From Candidatus Nealsoniibacteriota bacterium (GTDB lineage Bacteria; Patescibacteriota; Minisyncoccia; Minisyncoccales; PWPS01), in NCBI GenBank assembly GCA_003557065.1, contig PWPS01000036.1, positions 1 through 13,545 on the forward strand: 13,545 nucleotides of DNA, written 5' to 3'. Positions 5,675-12,463 of this stretch are shown piece by piece (the first letter of the stretch is position 1; every line of letters starts with the position of its first letter). The notes under the pieces were generated by a model. The model was not told where the DNA came from and ran no database searches. It saw nothing but the letters and a program-made list of their open reading frames with translations. The position numbers and the translations under genes were made by a program.

Positions 5675-6422
5675 ATTTTTCAAAACTGACAAGAGGTGTT
5701 TCCTTTTTTTTATACAAAACACTGAACAGAAAAACGGACAAAGCCAAAAAATACAATATCTCGGCCGTAAATCTTCCACCCACCGGCAAAATTATTGAAA
5801 GAAAATAATTGGATAAAATCCCAGCTCCGAAAAGAATGCCGGCTGCAACAATCATGTATCCTCTTCGTCTGACATAATCATCATCACCACTCTCTCCAAT
5901 AATTTTGAAGTATTTAACTATCGCGAGAATTAGACAAAAAGTGGATAAAATACCTATGGAAATTATTCCCGCTTGAGTATGAATATCGGTTCTGTGCAAC
6001 CTTATAATAAAATTACCCATTTCCCCTATCGGAGTTCGTGGGTAGTTAAATAAACTGATTAGGGCAAACATATTACTAAAAACCGCCACTACCAGAACCG
6101 CAACGGGGACAGCTTTTTTCCAAAATTCCTCCTTTAAGATTTTCAAAGGGATGTAAGTAAAAAACATCACCGCTAAAAGTATCAATCCCCTACCTATTAT
6201 ATTTATAGCTGAAATAAGAAAATCTATCTGGAAATTTATAACACTTATTATTGAAATTGCGGAAAAAAGAAAAACTGCCGACAATAAATAAAAAACATAT
6301 AAAAAATATCGAATATTTATATTATGCAAGTTCTTTTTTCTTGAGAGAGATAGCTTGTAAGCGATGAAAACGGAGGCAAAAAAATGAAATGCTCCGAAAA
6401 TTGACTCTATCGGTATTTGCAT
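5673..6422 (-). CDS. Seven-TM integral membrane protein of unknown function
   Basis: Not recognised beyond being a polytopic membrane protein of 249 residues. About seven hydrophobic segments are visible: near 5-25, 38-60, 66-93, 104-126, 152-171, 189-211 and 218-238. Short basic loops (LSLSRKKN, KILKEEFWKK, DDDYVRRRG) and a Lys-rich C-terminus (YKKKETPLVSFEK) suggest a cytoplasmic tail. The layout resembles the 7TM sensor region of histidine kinases without a kinase, but no catalytic or output domain follows. A sensor half, a small-molecule transporter or a structural protein are all possible. ATG 6422 has no clear Shine-Dalgarno but has a good promoter 27 nt upstream. The gene is monocistronic, divergent from a small protein, and ends in the shared terminator with rubrerythrin. 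Confidence 0.88.
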   Translation of the reverse strand: MQIPIESIFGAFHFFASVFIAYKLSLSRKKNLHNINIRYFLYVFYLLSAVFLFSAISIISVINFQIDFLISAINIIGRGLILLAVMFFTYIPLKILKEEFWKKAVPVAVLVVAVFSNMFALISLFNYPRTPIGEMGNFIIRLHRTDIHTQAGIISIGILSTFCLILAIVKYFKIIGESGDDDYVRRRGYMIVAAGILFGAGILSNYFLSIILPVGGRFTAEILYFLALSVFLFSVLYKKKETPLVSFEK

Positions 6423-6448
6423 AGTAATTCAAAAAATAAAGATTATTC

Positions 6449-6477
6449 ATTATAACTATAAGTCGTTTTATCTTCAA
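6449..6477 (-). promoter_or_regulatory. Leftward promoter of the 7-TM gene
   Basis: On the minus strand TTGAAG (6477-6472), a 17-nt spacer and a perfect TATAAT (6454-6449). The leader is about 20 nt. Confidence 0.7.
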
Positions 6478-6482
6478 CAGCC

Positions 6483-6511
6483 TTTACATAACTGAAAAAT
6501 CATTGTATTAT
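6483..6511 (+). promoter_or_regulatory. Rightward promoter of the 72-residue small protein
   Basis: TTTACA (6483-6488), a 17-nt spacer and TATTAT (6506-6511). The expected start near 6518 falls at the first base of the Shine-Dalgarno, giving a leader of about 16 nt. The -35 is 5 bp from that of the opposing promoter. Confidence 0.65.
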
Positions 6512-6517
6512 ATAGAA

Positions 6518-6530
6518 AAAGGAGGTGATC
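6518..6530 (+). promoter_or_regulatory. Exceptionally complete Shine-Dalgarno
   Basis: AAAGGAGGTGATC is complementary to the usual 16S rRNA 3' end over 13 nt, against the usual 4-6. The GGAGG core (6521-6525) is 8 nt from ATG 6534. It fixes the start at 6534 and rules out the in-frame GTG at 6525, which lies inside this site. Confidence 0.85.
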
Positions 6531-6533
6531 TCG

Positions 6534-6752
6534 ATGGCCGTAGACGATCTCTTTTTTCTTACCGATCCCAGCCCGCAAATGATAGCATTAAAGAAGAGAC
6601 ATCAGGAAGCTGTTCGAAAATGGAATTTCGGACTACGAAGGTTGTCGAGCAATATTGAAAACGAAAAAGCCGAGGAAGATATGAAAGAAGCAAATCGTGA
6701 ATTCGGAGAAATAAAAAAAGAAATGAGAAAAATAAAACGCGGCTCACTATGA
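6534..6752 (+). CDS. Small hypothetical charged helical protein
   Basis: Not recognised; 72 residues. After a short N-terminal stretch (MAVDDLFFLTDPSPQ), residues about 16-70 are one highly charged helix with heptad-like spacing (LKKRHQEAVRKWNFGLRRL...EDMKEANREFGEIKKEMRKIKRG), probably a coiled coil or helical hairpin. It is cytosolic. The very strong Shine-Dalgarno and immediate promoter suggest high expression. It is divergent from the 7-TM gene and convergent with the DUF805 gene. Its last two codons overlap the DUF805 stop codon, and both stops lie in a terminator hairpin. It has the same arrangement as the 95-residue gene: a small basic/charged protein with a strong ribosome site, opposite a membrane-signalling-type unit. 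Confidence 0.82.
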   Translation: MAVDDLFFLTDPSPQMIALKKRHQEAVRKWNFGLRRLSSNIENEKAEEDMKEANREFGEIKKEMRKIKRGSL

Positions 6753-6763
6753 GTCGCTTTTTT
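6739..6763 (+). terminator. Terminator built into two converging stop codons
   Basis: Stem GCGGCTC / GAGTCGC (7 bp, one G-T wobble) with a 5-nt ACTAT loop, followed by six T (6758-6763). It contains the TGA of the rightward small gene (6750-6752) and the TAG of the leftward DUF805 gene (6749-6747). On the minus strand the wobble becomes an A-C mismatch and GTTTTATTTTT follows, so it may also stop the long leftward operon, less efficiently. Confidence 0.8.
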
Positions 6764-7130
6764 CTATTCCTATAATTGGAAAAATCAACCCCTTATCAGA
6801 ACTTCCATACTCGTTTCTTTCCGACTCACTGGGGTAAATGTACAAAACCAACAAAAAAATAATATTAATTACAGGGATAAAGATAAGCAAGACCCACCAT
6901 CCCGACATCCCGACATCGTGTAGCCTTCTTATTATAAGGGAGAGGCTTGTTAAAATTACCAAAAAACTTAAAGCCCATAGCCATTGGAAAAGATCATACC
7001 GAAATCGAGTAAAATAATAATAAATAAAGATGAGAAATATTAAATTGATTGTTAAATTCCCGATAAGAAAATTAACCCTGGACAACCTTCCTTGAAATAG
7101 ATTTTTAAATTGCCAATTATTCTTTTTCAT
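6747..7130 (-). CDS. DUF805 family membrane protein
   Basis: Small inner-membrane protein of 127 residues with the DUF805 signature. It has FQGRLSRVNFLIG at 12-24, two long hydrophobic segments before RRLHDVGMSGWW (68-79), and a further hydrophobic pair (80-99) followed by the polar NEYGSSDKG end that corresponds to the family's 'N.yG' motif. The family's molecular role is not established; members are widespread and some have been linked to membrane stress or transport without proof. It is the last gene of the long operon, overlapping the end of rarA by 14 nt (7117-7130), so translation is coupled. The C-terminal 14 residues after the YG motif are a short extension. Confidence 0.92.
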   Translation of the reverse strand: MKKNNWQFKNLFQGRLSRVNFLIGNLTINLIFLIFIYYYFTRFRYDLFQWLWALSFLVILTSLSLIIRRLHDVGMSGWWVLLIFIPVINIIFLLVLYIYPSESERNEYGSSDKGLIFPIIGIEKSDS

Positions 7131-8250
7131 AATATTTCCTTCTTTTTAATTTTTCAGGGAGATAACTCTTTTTGTCATACATATCATACCCCTCACCGTA
7201 TCCCTCTTCTTTCATTAATTTTGTGGGAGAATTTAATATCTTCATCGGAATTGGAAGATTTCCATACTCTCTTACATCACTCAACGCTTTTTTATATCCC
7301 GAATAGGCACTCCTATCTTTTTTACACTCGGCAAGATAGACAGCTCCATGAGCCAGATTTATTCCGGCTTCGGGCATCCCTACCGTTTCAACAGCACGAA
7401 AAACTTCGTTGGCAACAACCAGTGCGGTCGGTTGCGCTATTCCGATGTCTTCGGAGGCAAATATTACCATTCTTCGTGCAATAAACTTGGGATCCTCTCC
7501 TGCCTCAATCATTCTTGCCAAATAATAAAGAGCGCTATCGGATTGACTCGCGCGCATCGACTTAATAAAAGCCGAAACGGTATTATAGTGATCGTCACCT
7601 TTTTTATCATGTCTTATATGAAATTTTTGGAGACTTTCTTCGAATAAATCCAAACTGACTTCTCCGTAAAGATTATAGGTGTTTTCCAAAATCGTTATGG
7701 CTTGTCTGGCATCTCCATTGGCAATCGATGCTAACCACTTTTTTTCTTTTTTGCCGAGGTTAAAATCGGTCCTACTCACAATTTTTTCAATCTCTCCCTC
7801 TTTCAATAGTTCAAAAATGAAGACCCTGCATCTCGAAAGAAGTGCAGGAATAATTTCAAAGCTCGGATTTTCAGTGGTAGCTCCAATTAAGGTTAGTTCT
7901 CCCGATTCGACATAGGGCAATAAGAAATCCTGTTGAGCTTTATTAAATCTATGAATCTCATCCAAAAAAAGAATTTTTGGGCGATTACCGAAATCAAGAT
8001 CAATTATTTCACGAAGATCTTCTTTCTTCGCTGAAACTCCGGAAAGATTGAATATTTCTCCGGATAAGCTATTAGCATATATATGAGCGAAGGTTGTTTT
8101 TCCGGTTCCGGGTGGTCCCCAAAGGATAAAAGAAAAAAGATGTTTTTTTCGAATTGCTTCCTTAAGAGGTTTTCCGTCCCCCAATAAATGGTTCTGTCCC
8201 ACAAAATCATCCAGTTCTGTAGGTCTTATTTTGTAGGCTAGTGGTTTCAT
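7117..8250 (-). CDS. rarA: RarA/MgsA-type AAA+ ATPase, replication-fork maintenance
   Basis: Clamp-loader-related AAA+ ATPase (MgsA/WRNIP1 family) that acts at stalled replication forks and in recombination. The protein has 377 residues. Features in order: the N-terminal MKPLAYKIRPTELDDFVGQNHLLG box, Walker A GPPGTGKT (45-52), Walker B LFLDEIHRF (94-102), sensor 1 GATTENPSF (123-131), the LLSRCRVF arginine-finger region (138-145), and the family-specific C-terminal domain from about 240 (ARMIEAGEDPKFIARRMVIFASEDIG) to the closing YLPEKLKRRKYY. It is shorter than E. coli RarA (about 447) because it stops right after that closing box; all ATPase motifs are intact. It overlaps the helicase gene upstream by 4 nt (ATGA) and DUF805 downstream by 14 nt. 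Confidence 0.96.
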   Translation of the reverse strand: MKPLAYKIRPTELDDFVGQNHLLGDGKPLKEAIRKKHLFSFILWGPPGTGKTTFAHIYANSLSGEIFNLSGVSAKKEDLREIIDLDFGNRPKILFLDEIHRFNKAQQDFLLPYVESGELTLIGATTENPSFEIIPALLSRCRVFIFELLKEGEIEKIVSRTDFNLGKKEKKWLASIANGDARQAITILENTYNLYGEVSLDLFEESLQKFHIRHDKKGDDHYNTVSAFIKSMRASQSDSALYYLARMIEAGEDPKFIARRMVIFASEDIGIAQPTALVVANEVFRAVETVGMPEAGINLAHGAVYLAECKKDRSAYSGYKKALSDVREYGNLPIPMKILNSPTKLMKEEGYGEGYDMYDKKSYLPEKLKRRKYYEKE

Positions 8251-9512
8251 TTCAAATTTTCTAAAAAATCAACGACTTTTTTATCAACAATTATATCACT
8301 CTTTCTAACCTCTCTTTTAAGTTGCAAACCTTCCAGACTCTTACACCTGCTCAGAGCAACATAAGCTTGTCCGTGTGAAAATGTGCCCGATTGAAAATCA
8401 ATTATAGCTTTATTAAAAGTTTTTCCCTGTGATTTGTGTATCGTAGTCGCCCAAGCCAGCCTGATCGGTAATTGACTGAAAGATCCGACCTCCTTCGCTT
8501 CTATTTTATCTTCTTTCTTATTGAAGTCATATTTTATCTTTTGCCATTTATAGGGCGTTACTTTTACGATCCTGCCACCTTCCAACTCGACCCTTACAAC
8601 GGGTTCTCTTTTATCAATTTCAACAATTTTTCCCATATCCCCATTTATCCATCTTCCCTCCCTATCGTTATTCAAAAGCATCACCTTAGCTCCATCTTTT
8701 AGGATTAACTCATGATCGGTCGGCAAATATGATAAAGGAAAATCTCCATCAACTTCACCCGAAAAACTTCTAATTTCGCCATTTAATTCTTTAAGTTTTT
8801 TACTATTAATCCTGTCGGCTCTGGCATTCGTCGTAGTCAAAAAGACACCGTCATCCTCCAAATTCGGATTGGGTTCCACATTTTGATTTAAAAGATGCAG
8901 GTCATCCAAAGAAACATCTCCTCTCCTTATTTTGTTCAAGATGGATATGAAGCTCGGATCATTTTGGCGATGAATTGTTCTGAGTTTAATAATCTCCGGT
9001 TTAATCTTCCGGTACAGAAGGGAGGAGAAAAAGTATGGACTGTTATATCTCATCCGATAAAAATTTTCCTCCTCAGCAGTTAGAACCGGAGGGAGTTGAT
9101 AAAGATCTCCCACCATCACCACCTGAATTCCGCCGAAAGGTTCATTCTTTGGTCCGTTTATCATTAAAAAGCGAGCTATACAGTCAAATAAATCAGCTCT
9201 AACCATTGAAATTTCATCAATAACAAGAGTATCCAGATTTTTAAAAAGATTTTTATTCCTCATGGCCCTACCTACATTTTCGGGAGCAATGCCCGGCTTG
9301 AATCCAAAAAAAGAATGAATAGTTTGCCCTTCTACATTTACGGCAGCTACGCCGGTCGGAGCAACTACGGCCAAATTTTTAGCCGTTCTTTTTTTTAACT
9401 CCTCTATTAATGTGGACTTACCCGTTCCCGCTTTACCCGTGATAAAAAAACTGGATCGACTTTTTTCAATCAGGTTTATAGCTTCTTTTATTTCAGCGCT
9501 TATTTTAGTCAT
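8247..9512 (-). CDS. PIF1-like superfamily 1B DNA helicase
   Basis: ATP-dependent 5'-3' DNA helicase of the PIF1/RecD-like group, likely unwinding G-quadruplexes, RNA-DNA hybrids or stalled forks. The protein has 421 residues. Motifs in order: Walker A GKAGTGKS (26-33), APTGVAA (51-57), QTIHSFFG (63-70), Walker B VIDEISMV (97-104) followed by the PIF1-type stretch RADLFDCIARF, GDLYQLPPV (135-143), RTIHRQND (178-185), ATTIHKSQGKTF (355-366) and YVALSRCKSLEGL (384-396). It has no N-terminal extension and no extra C-terminal RNase or zinc domain, unlike larger bacterial relatives, so it is a minimal core enzyme. The start codon overlaps the ftsQ stop and the stop overlaps the rarA start (both ATGA). 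Pairing with rarA suggests a shared fork-repair job. Confidence 0.95.
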   Translation of the reverse strand: MTKISAEIKEAINLIEKSRSSFFITGKAGTGKSTLIEELKKRTAKNLAVVAPTGVAAVNVEGQTIHSFFGFKPGIAPENVGRAMRNKNLFKNLDTLVIDEISMVRADLFDCIARFLMINGPKNEPFGGIQVVMVGDLYQLPPVLTAEEENFYRMRYNSPYFFSSLLYRKIKPEIIKLRTIHRQNDPSFISILNKIRRGDVSLDDLHLLNQNVEPNPNLEDDGVFLTTTNARADRINSKKLKELNGEIRSFSGEVDGDFPLSYLPTDHELILKDGAKVMLLNNDREGRWINGDMGKIVEIDKREPVVRVELEGGRIVKVTPYKWQKIKYDFNKKEDKIEAKEVGSFSQLPIRLAWATTIHKSQGKTFNKAIIDFQSGTFSHGQAYVALSRCKSLEGLQLKREVRKSDIIVDKKVVDFLENLK

Positions 9513-10294
9513 TCTCTTGGTTTATAAAAAACTCTGTTTCCATATCGAAGTTCAATATATTCTATTTTTTCATTTTCCGATATTTCTTTATCCAGAAGTA
9601 TTTTTAATCTCTCCAGCTGAGTAGAAAGTGAATCCCTTAAACTGAGTCTTATCTCCACCTCTCCCGAAGTTTTGAAAAAAACACTCTCTTTATGAGGTAT
9701 CAATGCTTTTACAAGTGAGTAATCGAAATCCTTTTGTAGTAAATCTATGGCATCAAATATAAAATCAATGGAATTTTTCGGAAAAACACTTTCTCCCAAA
9801 TGAATTCTTTGCGGATACTGATGATGAATGTAAAAATAATTCTTTCGGTAATCCGTTTTGCGAAAAGCCGTTCCGGTTGAATCAATCTCGAAACACTCTT
9901 CGGGGCCGGGGGCAACGCACCAAATCAATTCCGTCTTTCTTTCTTCTATAATAATGGAAATCCTATTTGGAAAAACTTTCCTAACATCAACCCTTCTGAC
10001 ATGAGGATAATCCCCCAATATTTTTTCTTTTATTAATCTTAACGGTATGAAAGGAAGGCTTCTTGAATCAAATAATAAAGTAAAATCTTCAAAAATAAGA
10101 TTTTCTATTTCTTTCGAGGGAGAAAGGGTAGAACCGGTTACCTCAACAGAGTTTAATTGATAATAAGGGTGGAAAAAGAGGTAAGAGATGATTCCGGCAA
10201 AAAAGAGAAAAATGGAAACAAAAATCCAAAAAAACTTATTTTTGAAAAAAGAGTTTCTTTTTTTCTTTTTATATCTTCTTTTAATTTTTTTCAT
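9509..10294 (-). CDS. ftsQ: Cell division protein FtsQ/DivIB
   Basis: Bitopic divisome protein that scaffolds FtsB/FtsL at mid-cell. The 261 residues are arranged as a very basic cytoplasmic N-terminus (KKIKRRYKKKKRN), one TM helix (about 21-42), an extracytoplasmic POTRA domain (about 46-118: YQLNSVEVTGS ... YPHVRRVDVRKVFPNRISIIIEERK) and the FtsQ beta domain ending in IELRYGNRVFYKP. Domain order and length are those of the family. Two cysteines (126, 134) in the exported part could pair. It overlaps murF by 14 nt (10281-10294) and the helicase by 4 nt. The murF-ftsQ neighbourhood is a remnant of the classical division and cell wall (dcw) cluster. Confidence 0.93.
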   Translation of the reverse strand: MKKIKRRYKKKKRNSFFKNKFFWIFVSIFLFFAGIISYLFFHPYYQLNSVEVTGSTLSPSKEIENLIFEDFTLLFDSRSLPFIPLRLIKEKILGDYPHVRRVDVRKVFPNRISIIIEERKTELIWCVAPGPEECFEIDSTGTAFRKTDYRKNYFYIHHQYPQRIHLGESVFPKNSIDFIFDAIDLLQKDFDYSLVKALIPHKESVFFKTSGEVEIRLSLRDSLSTQLERLKILLDKEISENEKIEYIELRYGNRVFYKPRE

Positions 10295-11540
10295 TATTTT
10301 TCCAGCAATCTTCCTGCCTTACAAGAAGTTTTTTCGGATCCCCCTTCAGTATTTTTTCCAACACAATTTCGGTTCTGATAGATTGAGACCCTTTTACCAA
10401 AATTAAGTCATCCCGCTTTAATATTTCGGAAATTTTAAGAGCGGCTTCAGTCGAATTTTCAAAGTGAAAATACTCCCCGGTAAAAGATTTTCTCATTTCT
10501 GCAGAATCCTTCCCTACCGTGATAAGGAGATCCAGAAAGCTGGCGATCTCCCCTATTTTCTGGTGTTCTTCCTTGGAGTGTTCTCCTAATTCCAGCATAT
10601 CTCCCAATATCGCCACCTTTCTTTTTGCCTTAAGTGACTTTAATGTCTCCAAAGCCATTTTGGTCGATTCCGGTGCAGCATTGTAACTACTGTCTATAAT
10701 CAAGCAGTCTTTTCCTTCAAGTAGTCTCATTCTTCCTTTCGGCGGTTCTATTTTTTTTGATGATTCAACCATCCTATAAATCGGTATTCCTAAATTTATT
10801 CCCGCACCGAATGCTGCCAGAACCGAATAAACGGTTCCCTTGTCGAAAATTTGTGGCAATTCAACCTTGTGCTCTTCCGTTTTGTATTTAAATTTAAACT
10901 CCAAACCGGCGGGATTTTTTTTATCACCGGTCAGCTTAATATCGAGCGCTCTCACATCGGCTCTTTCGGATAATCCAAAAGTGATTGTCTCCGCTTTAGC
11001 TCTTCCCTTCATTTGAAAAACTCTCCCATCATCAGCATTGAGAAGAACTTTTCCACTTTTTTTGGTATGTCTTACCAGTAAAGATTTTTCTTTAACAAGT
11101 TCACTTATGTCCGTATAATTTTCCAGATGAACGGGAGTTTCACCGATGGCGGTAACTATTCCGATGCTGGGCTTTATGAACTCTGTTAAATATTCTATAT
11201 CTCCTTTCTTGTCCGCAGCCATTTCAACAACAATAATTTCCGGGAAGTTCTTGTTCTTTTTCACTGTTAACTTAAATCCCTTCCAAATTATCGACAACCA
11301 ACTTTTTAAATCATTTCCGGGATCACTCACTCCGATAAAGGCCAGCGGGACACCTATTTCCGTATTCAAATTTTTACTACTTTTTCTAATATTTCTGTAT
11401 CTACCCAATATCACATGAATAGCATCTTTTGTAGAAGTTTTTCCAACACTACCTGTAACCGCTATTATATACGGTTTATGTTTTTTTATTATCCTAACGG
11501 TTAACCATTTTAAAATCTTTTTTAAAATCGTGCTTTTCAT
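10281..11540 (-). CDS. murF: MurF-type UDP-MurNAc-peptide:D-Ala-D-Ala ligase lacking the usual N-terminal domain
   Basis: Cytoplasmic Mur ligase adding D-Ala-D-Ala to UDP-MurNAc-tripeptide in peptidoglycan precursor synthesis. The protein has 419 residues. Motifs: P-loop GSVGKTST (30-37), NLNTEIGVPL (57-66), VVEMAADKKGDIEYLTEFIKP (104-124), the likely carbamylated-lysine site in ELVKEKSLLV (Lys150), DSSYNAAPESTKMAL (283-297), ILGDMLELGEHSKEEH (311-326) and LVKGSQSIRTE (381-391). The last three are typical of the MurF C-terminal domain. The P-loop lies about 75-80 residues earlier than in E. coli MurF. The separate N-terminal domain that holds the UDP part of the substrate is therefore missing and replaced by a short basic amphipathic helix (1-22). 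The start is an ATGA overlap with the second femX gene. MurT- or cyanophycin-type relatives are less likely given the C-terminal motifs. Confidence 0.92.
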   Translation of the reverse strand: MKSTILKKILKWLTVRIIKKHKPYIIAVTGSVGKTSTKDAIHVILGRYRNIRKSSKNLNTEIGVPLAFIGVSDPGNDLKSWLSIIWKGFKLTVKKNKNFPEIIVVEMAADKKGDIEYLTEFIKPSIGIVTAIGETPVHLENYTDISELVKEKSLLVRHTKKSGKVLLNADDGRVFQMKGRAKAETITFGLSERADVRALDIKLTGDKKNPAGLEFKFKYKTEEHKVELPQIFDKGTVYSVLAAFGAGINLGIPIYRMVESSKKIEPPKGRMRLLEGKDCLIIDSSYNAAPESTKMALETLKSLKAKRKVAILGDMLELGEHSKEEHQKIGEIASFLDLLITVGKDSAEMRKSFTGEYFHFENSTEAALKISEILKRDDLILVKGSQSIRTEIVLEKILKGDPKKLLVRQEDCWKNNEKN

Positions 11541-12460
11541 TTTATTATTTTTGCAGCTAAATTATAACTTTTGTAGGTAATGGGCTTAATCGGAATATCT
11601 CTGGCTTCGGGATAAACCACTTCTTTACCACCGAACCCTTTCTTGAATCTTGTAACTCCCGGCATCTTTTCTTCATCGATTCCCCAAGCATCAAACTTAT
11701 CGGTACCTCTCTTCATAGCTCTTTTTATCGCCTCAAACCTAAGAAAAGCGGGGGCTCTCAATTTTCTTTTTTCATAATCAAAAGCGGAATGCAGTGATGT
11801 GGCAACCTTTCCGAAATATCCGAAAATTGTTGCCGCTATCGGATTGGAGTCATGATATGCGATAAAAAGATCACAATCCAGAAACCGAAGTAAATTCTTA
11901 AAATAACCTTTTGAAAAAGTGTTAAAATTTTGCCTGTCGGTAGTCTTTTGTAAAAGGCCGAAAAAATCATCCACCTCACCAACCCTTTTTACCTTTACGC
12001 CCTTTCTTTCGGCATATCGAATATCATAGCGGGTTCCGCTATCAAAAGAATTCAATAACTCCTGTTCGGGTTTGGATATGTCCAAAATCAAAGTTTTTCG
12101 TGGTTGAATCCGATGCGGAGTAGTAATACCCAACTCACATCTCTCTTTCGGTTCCATCTTTACCATAAATTTATTTTCCCTTTTTGCGATCCCGGTAATT
12201 TCTTCAACTATTTTTTTTCTGACTTCCGAATACGGAGAAACCGGCCCGTAAGGAATGTAAAAATAATCACCGAATGGATTTTGTTCCTCTAGAAATTGAC
12301 ACACTCCAACAATTTCTCCCCCTTTTTTCGCTTGCAATCTTTCCACTCTTTGATTTTGTTTTTTGACATCTCCCCACTTACCGGACTGAGTAATTGATGC
12401 CTCTCTACATTCCAAAAATCGATCCACATCTGTTTTTGATTCCGGACTACCAATTTTCAT
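11537..12460 (-). CDS. FemX/MurM-like peptidoglycan bridge aminoacyltransferase, copy 2
   Basis: FemABX-family enzyme of 307 residues that transfers an amino acid from aminoacyl-tRNA to the side-chain amine of lipid II or its precursor, on the cytoplasmic membrane face. It has the twin GNAT-fold layout. Recognisable parts are QSGKWGDVKKQNQRVERLQ (25-43), the YIPYGPV strand (68-74), LILDISKPEQELLNSF...RYDIRYAERKGV (about 124-155), FIAYHDSNPIAATIFG (199-214) and a C-terminal WGIDEE...GFGG block at 259-281. Size fits FemX without the coiled coil of FemA/FemB. It starts 3 nt after copy 1 and overlaps murF by ATGA. Copies 1 and 2 are paralogs, so two sequential additions, or different acceptor positions, are likely. 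The amino acid used cannot be read from the sequence. Confidence 0.93.
   Translation of the reverse strand: MKIGSPESKTDVDRFLECREASITQSGKWGDVKKQNQRVERLQAKKGGEIVGVCQFLEEQNPFGDYFYIPYGPVSPYSEVRKKIVEEITGIAKRENKFMVKMEPKERCELGITTPHRIQPRKTLILDISKPEQELLNSFDSGTRYDIRYAERKGVKVKRVGEVDDFFGLLQKTTDRQNFNTFSKGYFKNLLRFLDCDLFIAYHDSNPIAATIFGYFGKVATSLHSAFDYEKRKLRAPAFLRFEAIKRAMKRGTDKFDAWGIDEEKMPGVTRFKKGFGGKEVVYPEARDIPIKPITYKSYNLAAKIIK
11594..11687 (-). repeat. Near-identical tract shared with femX copy 1 (this copy)
   Basis: These 94 bp match 12518-12611 with only two differences (11603/12527 and 11617/12541). The last 70 bp (11618-11687 against 12542-12611) are identical, including every synonymous site over 23 codons, although the rest of the two genes is well diverged. 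Confidence 0.95.
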
Positions 12461-12463
12461 AAA

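Noticed and set aside
6443..6457. Second Fur/PerR-like box over the -10 of the 7-TM gene
   Set aside because: One half-site (TTATAAT) matches, but the other half does not form a dyad with it; in DNA this AT-rich such partial matches are expected by chance and it coincides with the -10 box.
6525..6527. GTG start for the 72-residue protein
   Set aside because: It is part of the Shine-Dalgarno itself; ATG 6534 has the correct 8-nt spacing.
7110..7915. Rightward open frames opposite rarA (124, 99 and 78 codons)
   Set aside because: They are antisense to a gene with full AAA+ motifs, with no ribosome site and no recognisable protein pattern.
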